Below, piece by piece: positions 32,635-40,687 of a DNA stretch of 64,000 bases. Position 1 is the stretch's first letter. Each line of letters opens with the position of its first letter. Source of the stretch: Vibrio sp. HDW18 (GTDB lineage: Bacteria; Pseudomonadota; Gammaproteobacteria; Enterobacterales; Vibrionaceae); contig NZ_CP049914.1 in NCBI RefSeq assembly GCF_011306175.1, positions 434,001 through 498,000 on the forward strand. Direction: 5' to 3'. The notes beneath the pieces were generated by a model. The model did not search any database and was not told the origin of the DNA. It saw only the letters and a program-made list of their open reading frames with translations. Position numbers and translations under genes: made by a program.

Positions 32635-33132
32635 CTAGCCTAAGCTTGCTCTGATATCAGCAATGGTGATGAAGAGTTTGTTTTCAGCATCTTGAAACGC
32701 TTGAAACCCATAGCGCTCATAGAAATGTTTTGCACCATCTTTGGCATCAACGATCACAACAGGGAACGCTACGCTGTCACTGGCTGCGAGTAGCTTTCTG
32801 AGAGCGTCAATGAGTAGCCACTCACCAAAACATTTTCCTTTGTATCTATCGTCGACAGCTAAACGAGCAATGAGTCCTCCAGAGGTTGAAGATTGGTGCT
32901 TCTTTTGTAACTTGTCGGGCAGGGCTTTCAAATCAATAGGTGTCATAGTCAGAGTGTAAAAGCCAATGATATAAGTACTGTTATTGTCATCTTCCAAAAC
33001 GAAGGTTCTGGTGTTGTCTTTTTTGGCTTGCTGACTCGCCATTACTTTTAAGTAATTGTTTAGGGCTTCAATGCCACAATTGAAACGGTTCCTATCGTGC
33101 TTATCTTTATCGAGAAGTACCGTATTCATCAT
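32635..33132 (-). CDS. GNAT-acetyltransferase toxin (TacT/AtaT-like), cassette 1
   Basis: This 165-residue GNAT-fold protein has the acetyl-CoA binding region at LIARLAVDDRYKGKCFGEWL and the C-terminal AKHFYERYGFQAF. Paired with a DUF1778 antitoxin it resembles type II toxins that acetylate charged tRNA and stop translation. Its ATG overlaps the antitoxin stop (ATGA). It reads against the orientation of the attC sites, so it must have its own promoter. Targets are inferred from the family only. Confidence 0.9.
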   Translation of the reverse strand: MMNTVLLDKDKHDRNRFNCGIEALNNYLKVMASQQAKKDNTRTFVLEDDNNSTYIIGFYTLTMTPIDLKALPDKLQKKHQSSTSGGLIARLAVDDRYKGKCFGEWLLIDALRKLLAASDSVAFPVVIVDAKDGAKHFYERYGFQAFQDAENKLFITIADIRASLG

Positions 33133-33401
33133 TGAGTTTTGCTCTCATAACGTTCGGATGCCAATTTGAGCTTTGCATTTGCTACCGCTGGATTATCAAG
33201 AGCTTCCATCAGCAATACGGCATCAGCTTGGCTAAGCTTTAGAGCTTGCTCACGTTCAATGACTTGTTTTGCTTTTTCGATTGCCGCATTCAAAACAAAT
33301 GAGTTAATACTAGACATGCCAGCAAGAGCAGCAGCCTTAGTGAGTAAATCTTGAGTATCGACATCAACTCTAGCGGTGATGCGAGGCAAAGTCGTTGCCA
33401 T
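33129..33401 (-). CDS. DUF1778 antitoxin (TacA-like), cassette 1
   Basis: This 90-residue protein has an N-terminal ribbon-helix-helix (MATTLPRITARVDVDTQDLL) and a C-terminal region that would wrap the toxin. DUF1778 antitoxins repress their own promoter and neutralise GNAT toxins. It is the first gene of the pair and overlaps the toxin start by four bases. AGGAGATAAAACC precedes the ATG. Confidence 0.92.
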   Translation of the reverse strand: MATTLPRITARVDVDTQDLLTKAAALAGMSSINSFVLNAAIEKAKQVIEREQALKLSQADAVLLMEALDNPAVANAKLKLASERYESKTQ

Positions 33402-33493
33402 GGTTTTATCTCCTGTTGTGTCAAACTGTCACATGGGCATTATGGCGTTAAAGTATTCAACAAGCAATCCTTGTGTCACTTTGGCACGCAAAC

Positions 33494-33616
33494 TAACAAA
33501 CGCCTCAAGAGGGACTGTCAACGCGTGGCGTTTCCAGTCCCAATGAGCCGCGGTGGTTGCAGTTCTTGTGTTTGAGTTTAGTGGCATGCGTTGCCTGCCC
33601 CTTAGGCGGGCGTTAG
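33494..33616 (+). repeat. VCR-type attC site closing cassette 1
   Basis: It runs from TAACAAACGCCTCAAGAG to GGCGGGCGTTAG, with the internal palindrome expected of the Vibrio cholerae repeat (arms around GGGACTG and CAGTCCC, and CGCCT/AGGCG). It is about 123 bases long. Confidence 0.95.
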
Positions 33617-33632
33617 GTCACGACGGGATCAC

Positions 33633-33758
33633 ATGAGCAATGTAAGATGGTGTCGAGTGAGTATTGAAGAGCAAATAAGATATAGAGGAAATAAGGCAAA
33701 AAGGACGAATATTGGTCATTTCTATGATACCCTTGAGGCGCTTTCGTGCGCACCTTAA
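33633..33758 (+). CDS. Small hypothetical protein in cassette 2 (41 aa)
   Basis: An ATG 20 bases after the cassette border opens a 41-codon frame (MSNVRWCRVSIEEQIRYRGN, ending LEALSCAP) in the same direction as the attC sites, the usual place for a cassette gene. A leftward frame of 61 codons (33613-33798) overlaps it but ends on the core site. Neither has recognisable homology or a good ribosome-binding site, so this cassette may instead encode an RNA or nothing. Confidence 0.3.
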   Translation: MSNVRWCRVSIEEQIRYRGNKAKRTNIGHFYDTLEALSCAP

Positions 33759-33903
33759 TCGGGGGCACGATTGAAGAGTGACGCCCGCAAGACCTCAAGG
33801 TAGAGCTATGACAAATACTTCGGCTTCGATTTTTGTCTTTTTCTTCAATTCCATTTGATAATCAATAATTAACGAGAGACCTTGTACGAATTTGGTCGTG
33901 ACC

Positions 33904-34025
33904 TAACAATCGATTCAAGACAGATTCGCAACGCATAGCATTAGTGTCATGCTTGAACATGAGTGTTTACGTTGTAATGCGTTGAGTTGGTTTAGGCGTT
34001 GCTCACTGCTTAATCGGGCGTTATG
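33904..34025 (+). repeat. Divergent attC site closing cassette 2
   Basis: It has outer arms TAACAATCG and CGGGCGTTATG like a VCR, but the inside differs strongly from the other copies (AACGCATAGCATT, AATGCGTTGAG). It is an attC of another subtype. Confidence 0.75.
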
Positions 34026-34040
34026 TGCCCAATTGACTCA

Positions 34041-34310
34041 TTAGAATAAATCACTATGTGAACCAATGCGCGCTAGTTGTAGTTGATCGTTAAAAACTCG
34101 ATAGATTAACACTAGGTCGGGTTTAATGTGGCAGTCTCGAAATCCAACCCAATTTCCAGTTAACGGATGGTCAACATTCTTGGGTTCAAGCTTTTCGCCG
34201 CGTTGCAGCTTAGAAATAACATTGCCGACTTCAATGATGTCTGAAATCGGCATCTTAGTTATCTTTTTGAAATCTTTCTTAAATTGTGTTGAGTATTCGA
34301 GTTTATACAT
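34041..34310 (-). CDS. YafQ/RelE-type mRNA interferase toxin, cassette 3
   Basis: This 89-residue RelE-superfamily toxin reads MYKLEYSTQFKKDFKKITK, with LTGNWVGFRDCHIKPDLVLI and a C-terminal histidine (GSHSDLF), the YafQ layout. It should cut mRNA in the ribosome. The ATG at 34310 overlaps the antitoxin end by eight bases. Nothing is missing. Confidence 0.9.
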   Translation of the reverse strand: MYKLEYSTQFKKDFKKITKMPISDIIEVGNVISKLQRGEKLEPKNVDHPLTGNWVGFRDCHIKPDLVLIYRVFNDQLQLARIGSHSDLF

Positions 34311-34581
34311 GCTGAACTTTGTCTTCAGTAAGCTCATTCAGCATAGCTTCGACGGTTTCAGCTTTATGTCCTTTTCCTTCAACAAGCTCTTGAATTGCAG
34401 ATGCAGTAACCTCATTAGGCTGTGGAACTCGCAGCTCAAAAGGGATTCCACCATGATTAATAACCGCTTTTGCAAATAACTTTATGGCCTGTGATGTACT
34501 TAGACCCATCTCATCACAGACGTTTGTGAACGCAATTTTCGTGTCGTGGTCAATGCGCGTGCTTAGCATTTCTGTTCTCAT
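34303..34581 (-). CDS. DinJ/RelB-type antitoxin, cassette 3
   Basis: This 92-residue protein has the RelB/DinJ ribbon-helix-helix (TEMLSTRIDHDTKIAFTNVC, then GLSTSQAIKLFAKAVI). It binds the toxin and represses the pair. The start at 34581 (MRTEML) fits the family better than 34590. The pair runs opposite to the attC direction and has its own promoter region to its right. Confidence 0.9.
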   Translation of the reverse strand: MRTEMLSTRIDHDTKIAFTNVCDEMGLSTSQAIKLFAKAVINHGGIPFELRVPQPNEVTASAIQELVEGKGHKAETVEAMLNELTEDKVQHV

Positions 34582-34638
34582 AAATAGCACCTTTGTGTAT
34601 ACAATGTATTACATAGTTAGACAAAGTATATGTGCACA

Positions 34639-34760
34639 TAACAAACGGTTCAAGAGGGACAGCCAACGCGTTGCATTTTTGCTATGCGTTGGTTTTTGTG
34701 ATTACAGTGTTATGCGGTAAGTTGGTAGTAGCGTTGGCTGCCCCTTAACCGGGCGTTATG
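34639..34760 (+). repeat. attC site closing cassette 3
   Basis: It runs from TAACAAACGGTTCAAGAG to AACCGGGCGTTATG, about 122 bases, with a central inverted region that differs from the standard VCR (GCGTTGCATTTTTGC). Confidence 0.9.
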
Positions 34761-34837
34761 TACTTTTTCTGAAAATATCCTAGTCAGCAGATGGAGCTGG
34801 TCGTAAACTTCGGATTTGAATTCTTGGGGTAATAGAT

Positions 34838-35185
34838 ATGGCATTCTCAGAAATTGAACAAAAGCGTTACGAAAAGGCAGTGGAAAAGTATCTCGAAAAT
34901 TGCCGACCACCAGTAGAAATTCGAGATCAACTTGATATTGGCTATCGTCTAGATGGGCAGGCAATCGAAATTTTCGAAATTCGTCCCAGATGGGATGACC
35001 CATCAGAAAAACTTGAGCATCCAGTAGCGAGAGTCAAATACTACAAATCGCGGAACGAATGGAAAATTTACTGGATGAAATCAGATTTAAAATGGCATGC
35101 ATACGAACCGATCCCTGAAGTGAAATTTCTAGAGGTTTTCTTTGAGATATTACAAGACGATGCTTATGGCTGTTTCTGGGGATAA
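34838..35185 (+). CDS. DUF3024-family protein, cassette 4 (115 aa)
   Basis: This 115-residue protein reads MAFSEIEQKRYEKAVEKYLE and contains REIRDQLDIG-like and FEIRPRWDDPSEKLEHP segments, then KYYKSRNEWKIYWMKSDLKW. It resembles DUF3024 proteins common in Vibrio and Shewanella. No function is known. It is in the same direction as the attC sites and fills the cassette. The GGGGTAATAGAT before the ATG is a modest ribosome-binding site. Confidence 0.75.
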   Translation: MAFSEIEQKRYEKAVEKYLENCRPPVEIRDQLDIGYRLDGQAIEIFEIRPRWDDPSEKLEHPVARVKYYKSRNEWKIYWMKSDLKWHAYEPIPEVKFLEVFFEILQDDAYGCFWG

Positions 35186-35200
35186 TCTCAACCACGTACA

Positions 35201-35323
35201 TAACAAACGCCTCAAGAGGGACTGTCAACGCGTGGCGTTTCCAGTCCCATTGAGCCGCGGTGGTTTCGGTTGTTGTGTTTGGGTTTAGCGGTTGCGTTGC
35301 CAGCCCCTTAGGCGGGCGTTAGC
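35201..35323 (+). repeat. VCR-type attC site closing cassette 4
   Basis: Canonical VCR from TAACAAACGCC to GGCGGGCGTTAG, nearly identical to the site at 33494-33616. Confidence 0.95.
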
Positions 35324-35394
35324 CGACTTCTACCACCTTGTCTGCTCACAAGTGTATACTTGGCCTAGTTTTACTTGAATTGAAGAATATCGCT

Positions 35395-36108
35395 ATGACA
35401 GCATTTTCAGATAACACTTGGCATATGAAGCCAAATATAGCTTTGGCTAAGCAGCTTGCTAAAAGAGATGTGCCTGCTCTTGTTTATGATGCGGTAAACC
35501 TTGAAGGTGTTGCAATGACTTTGCCTGAGGTACAAACCATCCTTGATGGGATCACTGTCGGTGGTCATCGAATCAGTGATCAAAACATGGCCATGAACCA
35601 AGCTAAAGCATGGGAATTTATCTTTGCTTTAGTCGATCGTGGGGAGTTTAAATTTACTAAAGAAATAGCCTTAAAAATTCACAACATCGCCGGGCAAGAA
35701 GAGGCATTGGAGTGGGGAAAATTCCGTTCGGGTTATGTTTCTATAACGGGCTCTGAGTATGAACCTCCAGCTCCGGATGAGTTGGATGCAAAGTGGATTG
35801 AGGTTGAGCAACAAGTAGGCAATGAGGCTGATATTTACGATCAGGCGATCACTGCATTTTTACAAATGGCTCGAGCCCAATTTTTTTGGGACGTCAATAA
35901 GCGTACTGGCCGTTTTATGATGAATGGGATCCTTTTAGCTAATGGTTTTCCGATCATCAATGTTCAAGCAAAGCGCCAACAAGAGTTTAATACGCTGATG
36001 CTCGATTTTTACAGCTCCAATGATATGACAGCGATGAATAAGTTTTTGCGAAGCTGTTTGGATGAGAAAATCATCCGTAATTTCAAACTGGATCTGAAAA
36101 TCGGCTAA
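35395..36108 (+). CDS. Fic-domain protein with degenerate catalytic motif, cassette 5
   Basis: This 237-residue Fic/DOC-fold protein has an N-terminal helix segment (VNLEGVAMTLPEVQTILDG) and a core loop AQFFWDVNKRTGRFMMNG. Aligned with the Fic motif HPFxxGNKRxxR, the catalytic His is Gln and the Gly is Val, while Asn-Lys-Arg and the last Arg remain. AMP transfer by the usual mechanism is therefore unlikely. The ATG at 35395 follows a weak site; the frame opens at 35338. The stop codon is part of the attC site that follows. Role unknown. Confidence 0.85.
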   Translation: MTAFSDNTWHMKPNIALAKQLAKRDVPALVYDAVNLEGVAMTLPEVQTILDGITVGGHRISDQNMAMNQAKAWEFIFALVDRGEFKFTKEIALKIHNIAGQEEALEWGKFRSGYVSITGSEYEPPAPDELDAKWIEVEQQVGNEADIYDQAITAFLQMARAQFFWDVNKRTGRFMMNGILLANGFPIINVQAKRQQEFNTLMLDFYSSNDMTAMNKFLRSCLDEKIIRNFKLDLKIG

Positions 36109-36230
36109 CAAACGCCTCAAGAGGGACTGTCAACGCGCGGCGTTTCCAGTCCCAATGAGCCGCGGTGGTTGCAGTTGTTGCGTTTGAGTTTGGTTGTTAT
36201 GCGTTGCCAGCCCCTTAGGCGGGCGTTATG
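36106..36230 (+). repeat. VCR-type attC site closing cassette 5
   Basis: It runs from TAACAAACGCC (overlapping the Fic stop codon) to GGCGGGCGTTATG. Confidence 0.95.
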
Positions 36231-36328
36231 TACTTTTCTGAAATCCTTCCTAAAAATCAAACTTGTGCACAGTGTCATTATGCGTTAGTCTTTGTCTATG
36301 GATGCACAATGAGACAGTGCAAGTTGTA

Positions 36329-36508
36329 ATGGCATTAGAATTTAAAGATAAGTGGTTAGAGCAGTTTTACGAGGATGATAAACGACATCGTTTAATTCCA
36401 AGTAGCATAGAGAATGCTCTATTTCGGAAGCTGGAAATCTTAGATGCAGCTCAAGCTGAATCAGACTTAAGAATTCCACCGGGTAATCGTTTTGAAGTAA
36501 GCGCCTAG
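36329..36508 (+). pseudogene. higB: HigB-like toxin truncated by IS66, cassette 6
   Basis: The frame reads MALEFKDKWLEQFYEDDKRH, close to the HigB toxin of Vibrio superintegron higBA cassettes (RelE superfamily, about 90 residues). It keeps 56 native codons and then runs into the IS66 end at 36497, adding VSA before a stop. The C-terminal half with catalytic residues is gone, and so are higA and the closing attC site. It is very unlikely to be active. Confidence 0.88.
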
Positions 36509-36532
36509 TTAACCAGTGAGACTGTATTCAGC

Positions 36533-38037
36533 CTAGCTGATTCCTACATTCCATGGCATAAGATCAGTTAAATCATCGCTTGGTGAACGCTTCGGTAACT
36601 CTCTGAACAGGTGCACGAAGTAGAAGTAGGGATTGATGTCGTTTGCACGGCAAGTCATGACCAGACTATAGAGGTTTGCACTGGCCTTTGCTCCGTCTAC
36701 TGAAGTTGAGAACATCCAATTTTTGCGCCCCGTGGTAAACGGACGTACATCTCTCTCAGTCACGTTATTATCGATGCTGATATTACCGTCTTCAAGATAC
36801 GTAAGAAGTTTTGGCCACTGGTTTATCGCATAGTTGATGGCGATCCCGAGCTTGCCTTTCGGTAGTTGTGTTTCCTTGACCCCGACCAACCATTTATGGA
36901 ACTCATCGAGTATAGGCTTGGCTTTTTGTTGCCTTATCTGTCGCCGATTTTCTGGACTTAGTGCTCTAATCTCCCGTTCTATACCGTAAAGCTTACCGAT
37001 ATAGTTTAGCGCTTTTTCTACACGGCCAACTTTCTTGGTCGGTTGAGCTTTTTGTGCATCGGTAAACTTACGTCTTGCATGAGCCATGCAACCCGCTTGC
37101 GTGACATTTTTAAGAGTGTCATATGCAGGATACCCATCCGACAACAGATAACCAGAGTAATCACCAAGGAAGGTGTTGAGACAGTTTGCCCCGCGCCCTG
37201 GCTGATAATCATAGATAACCACTGGTAACTTATGGAACTCGCCACTGCGATAGACCCACATATAGGACTTGCTTTGCGCTGTTTTCCCTGGCTCTGACAG
37301 TACCTGTACCGTGGTTTCGTCTGCGCAGATTAAGCTTTCAGATAACAAGCGGGCTTTCATCTGGTCGATAATGACGTCAACTTTGTTCCCTAGCTGAACA
37401 CACCAGTTGGCCAGCGTACCTCGGCTAATATCGATGTCGCCTCGCTTAAGAATATCAACCTGACGGTACAGCGGTAGCGCATCAACGTATTTGGCAGTAA
37501 CGATGGCGGCGAAGGTTTCTGGACAACCGATACTTTTCGGGATCATGCTAGCGGGTTTGGGGGCTGTGACGATCTTGCTGCTGGTTTCGGTATGTTCACA
37601 CTGACGGCAGGCATATTTGGTTCGTTCATGGCGGATCACACTGATTTTCTGAGGGATGATCTTCAGCTCTTCAGAGGTTTCTACCCCACATTTATGTAAT
37701 TCGTGCCCACAACATTCGCAGTGTGAACCTGAACTTCTCGCTCCAGCTCTTCAGGTAGCGGTTTACGTCCTTTTTTATGATGAGCTGGCTCAGGTTTGTG
37801 CAGTGCATTTTGCTGCTCGGCTTCATTGAAGGTACCTTTAACCACCTTTTCACTCTGGGAAGAGAACCGTTTGGATTTACTGAGGTTGAGTTGCTCAAGC
37901 AGAAGTTCCACCCGTGTTTTAAGCTCAGCCATTTCTTCTTGCTGGGCCTGTAGTTGCTTGTCCTTCGCTTTGTTTTCTTCCTGAAGCGCTAACAGCATCG
38001 CTTTCAGTTGTTCTACGTCGTCAGGAAGGTGATTCAT
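36533..38037 (-). pseudogene. tnpC: IS66-family transposase TnpC, frameshifted
   Basis: The N-terminal part (38037-37681) has a leucine-zipper-like coiled coil (QEENKAKDKQLQAQQEEMAE) and ends at a TAG. The catalytic part continues in another frame from about 37717 (ECCGHELHKCGVETSEELK) to 36533. The zinc-ribbon cysteine region at about 37711-37722 has lost bases, which shifts the frame. The rest, including SLICADETTVQVL and NNVTERDVRPFTTGRKNW, is intact. Full-length transposase cannot be made unless frameshifting occurs. Confidence 0.88.
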
Positions 38038-38126
38038 CAGTCAGGCTGCTCTTGGTCAGGATTATGCCGTTAGTCTGACAGGGTAAAAGGATCGTTCAAG
38101 CCCTTTATCACGATCATGGTATTGGC

Positions 38127-38474
38127 TCACACTTCAATGCCATATAAGGGCTGGTGAGCTTTTGGGTGTTCCAGATTAAGCCCAGAGAGTAACCATTGAA
38201 GTTGCTGTCTGGAGATAGCGATATGACCAGATGCATTGGGTTTAGGCCATTTAAAACGACCTTTCTCCAGTCGGCGGTAATAAAGCCAAAAACCATTAGT
38301 ATCCCAGAACAAGATCTTAATTTTGTCTCGGCCGCGGTTGCAGAAGATAAACCAGGCTTCACTGAACGGATCCATTTCCAACACATCAGCCACAATCAAT
38401 GACAAGCCATCAATAGACTTGCGCATGTCAGTTATGCCCGAGACCAGGTAAATACCCAAGTTCGGTGTTAACAC
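38127..38474 (-). CDS. tnpB: IS66-family accessory protein TnpB
   Basis: This 115-residue protein of the IS66 Orf2 family has the typical opening TPNLGIYLVSGITDMRKSID and the segment WFIFCNRGRDKIKILFWDTN. It is needed for transposition of IS66 elements, but its biochemical role is unsettled. It overlaps tnpA by seven bases. Confidence 0.94.
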   Translation of the reverse strand: MLTPNLGIYLVSGITDMRKSIDGLSLIVADVLEMDPFSEAWFIFCNRGRDKIKILFWDTNGFWLYYRRLEKGRFKWPKPNASGHIAISRQQLQWLLSGLNLEHPKAHQPLYGIEV

Positions 38475-38776
38475 GTCAGAGCCTGTAACCAGTTTTGGAT
38501 TTGGTGTGCTGGCATGTTAGCGGGAAATTCAACGGTCATTCCTGTTGGTAGTGAAAGCATAACCGACTGGCGTTCCCCCATGCTTTTCGGGCTATCTTCT
38601 ATCAGGACAGGATGCACCACTTGTTGCTGTTCGCCCCCGTAAAGCTTTTTGCGCCAGTAGTAAAAGGTATTTACCGTCAGTTGGTTTGCCTTGCAAAACG
38701 CGACAATGGATAACTCAGTTTGGCTCTGTTGCTCAATGATTTCTGCCCAAAACTGAGTTTTGTTCGATTGGTTCAT
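38468..38776 (-). CDS. tnpA: IS66-family accessory protein TnpA
   Basis: This 102-residue IS66 Orf1/HTH protein starts MNQSNKTQFWAEIIEQQSQT and has the helix-turn-helix AFCKANQLTVNTFYYWRKKL. The ATG at 38776 is just inside the IS630 insertion point (38784); frame extension beyond it is element sequence. The native promoter lies on the other side of the IS630 copy, so expression is probably disturbed. Confidence 0.9.
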   Translation of the reverse strand: MNQSNKTQFWAEIIEQQSQTELSIVAFCKANQLTVNTFYYWRKKLYGGEQQQVVHPVLIEDSPKSMGERQSVMLSLPTGMTVEFPANMPAHQIQNWLQALTC

Positions 38777-38783
38777 AGTGATA

Positions 38784-39890
38784 CCAATCTGGAAAATTAA
38801 CTGGTCAGCTCTGTCCACCTTCTCGAACACATCTGTCTGACTCTGGCCGAGCATTCCAAAAAACTATTCCAAGCCCGACATACTTTGGAGACAATGTCTT
38901 CGTAATCCGTAAAAGACTGGTTGGCTAGATAGTGTTGTCTTAACCAACTCCATACTTGTTCTATTGGATTCAACTCAGGGGAATAGGGCGGGAGTTTGAT
39001 GACACTGAGGTTCTGAAATTCATTGGCAATATCTTCTGTGTGCCAGCTTGCACCATCCATAATGACCACTGCGTGACGACCTTTTTCGGTCACCGCGGAG
39101 ATCTGCCTAAGATGCTCAACCATAAGGTCCTTGTTAACCCAAGGAACGACCATCGCCTCGCCAATGCCTCTAGCGGGACAGACAGAACCAAACAGATACG
39201 CATATTCAAATTGTTGTTGCTTCACGGCTCTGGGACGTGTTCCTTTTTCTGCCCATAACCGTGTGGTGGTGTTTTGTTGCCCAAATCTGGCTTCATCCTG
39301 AAACCAGACATCAACCCGTTCTAAAGCGATATGTCCTGGGATCTTCAGGATCGTTTCAATTTTAAATTTTTTTAAAATCGTCTTGGATTTGCTGGGATTG
39401 ACGAGGATGTTTGGAGCGAGAAGTTACCCAAGAGAACCCCATGTGCTCGAGCAGGTAATAGATAGAATCAGGGTGGTAGTGCTGGCCAAATTCTTTCACG
39501 ATATAAGCGTGGATGTCGGCCCCAGTGAGTCGTCCGCCTAGTGTATCATTGGCTTTATCTTTGATGTATTGGCTCAATTGCTCTCTTTGCTTGGATGTTA
39601 AGAATGGTGGTCGTCCCGTTCTTGGTTTTTCCTTGAGGCCTTCTAATCCTTCCTCAAGAAAAGTGTGAACCCACCGATTAACACTGGTTCGGCTGACCTT
39701 AAGAAACTTGGCGATTTGGGTGCGAGAGTGCCCATCTTTGAAATGGTCGAGGGCCAGCAGTCTCATTTTCATCTGAATAGATTTCTGCTGGCTTGCGAGC
39801 TTTTTAAAGTCGATATTATCGAGGCTGTCCATAGTGAATAAGTTCTATCGTTGAATGCCCTCAATTAGATCATATTTTTTCTTTGATTGG
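38784..39890 (-). mobile_element. IS630-family insertion sequence inside IS66 (1,107 bp)
   Basis: Inverted ends CCAATC and GATTGG are flanked on each side by the dinucleotide TA (38782-38783 and 39891-39892), the target duplication of IS630/Tc1 elements. Removing it rejoins the IS66 leader. It contains one transposase frame split near 39361. Confidence 0.88.
38797..39832 (-). pseudogene. IS630-family transposase split by a shift at an A7 run
   Basis: The first part (39832-39362) holds a paired helix-turn-helix (SRTQIAKFLKVSRTSVNRWV and SWVTSRSKHPRQ). At a run of seven A on the coding strand (about 39367-39373) the frame must move by +1 to continue as FKIETILKIPGHIALERVDV. The DDE domain follows: WFQDEARFG, VVIMDGASWHTE, LPPYSPELNPIEQVW. 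All catalytic residues are present. The shift could be programmed slippage, as in some IS630 relatives, or a mutation. Confidence 0.85.
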
Positions 39891-39961
39891 TATGACTCCT
39901 TGGTTGCGAAATCACTATGCCTAGAATGCTGAGTTATTGGTAGGTGGGTTTAAATAGGCGC

Positions 39962-40687
39962 TTACAAACATTTCATCGCCGCCGCTTGATAAGGCAGGCC
40001 TTGAGGACGAACATTGGAGATGCAGTTACGTAATGAATCTTCGGTGCCGCGTAGCGGATGCCAAGTCAAATACAGCCCTAAACTGTCCGGTGAACTTAAG
40101 CCCGGACGCTCACCAATCAATACCAAGACTTCACGAGCATTTATCGCTTCACCTACATCATCACCGACGGCAACTCGGCCCTGATGCACAATGCTCAATG
40201 GCGCGATATCCCACTCATGTTGTTGATCTAGGTTAAGTTGCATGATTAATGCGTCAATAAAGGGTGCAGCATGATGACTAATGGCATAAGACGAGAGGCC
40301 ATCTGCGATGACGATCGCCAAGTCATAAGGCGCCAGTGTGGCATCACTGTGTGTTTTTAACTGCTCAATCGATGATTGGCAGAGCTGGCGGCCTAGATCA
40401 GGTCGCTGTAGATAAGTGAGTCGATCATTGGCCTGACTATGCAATGAAAATGCAGGAAGATAAGGGCTCAGCGCTGTTTTTTCTGCCAGTTGTGCAAGCA
40501 ACTGTTGCTCATCCAACGGTACATGTACCGCATCTATCGCCTGGGCATGAGAAAGCTGAAAGCGCAGCAATTCTTCGGTTGGAATACTGGTACCAACGCG
40601 GCCGATCCCAATCCGCGCTTGAGTAAACTGGCGCAGTTTGTGCCACGGATCTTGGTGAATGAGCGCCGAAATAGGGATCACACTCAT
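39962..40687 (-). pseudogene. eutC: Ethanolamine ammonia-lyase small subunit EutC, truncated by the island
   Basis: EutC is the small subunit of adenosylcobalamin-dependent ethanolamine ammonia-lyase. The visible 241 residues (IADGLSSYAISHHAAPFIDA, VLIGERPGLSSPDSLGLYLTW) are native up to MKC; the last Leu codon uses the first base of the IS66 end and the next three bases supply the TAA stop. The missing 40 residues lie at 30228-30348. Loss of this conserved end probably weakens or abolishes activity. The start overlaps eutB by four bases. Confidence 0.93.
39966..39973. repeat. Target-site duplication, right copy
   Basis: AAACATTT directly outside the right island terminus, matching 30349-30356. 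Confidence 0.9.

Larger units (their letters stand above)
36497..39965 (-). mobile_element. IS66-family insertion sequence, interrupted and frameshifted
   Basis: The terminal repeats GTAAGCGCCT (36497 onward) and AGGCGCTTAC (39956-39965) enclose tnpA, tnpB and tnpC on the minus strand. A 1,107-bp IS630 element sits upstream of tnpA; without it the element is about 2.36 kb. tnpC is frameshifted. The left flank (GTTTTGAA) does not match the right flank (AAACATTT), so this copy did not insert here on its own. Confidence 0.93.

Noticed and set aside
33613..33798. 61-codon minus-strand frame in cassette 2
   Set aside because: Its stop falls on the cassette core site and no ribosome-binding site or family is visible; kept only as an alternative in the notes.
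33494..36230. Regularly recurring ~123-bp repeats resembling an array
   Set aside because: They are attC (VCR) sites with palindromic arms and core GTTRRRY, separated by gene-sized segments of unequal length; not CRISPR.
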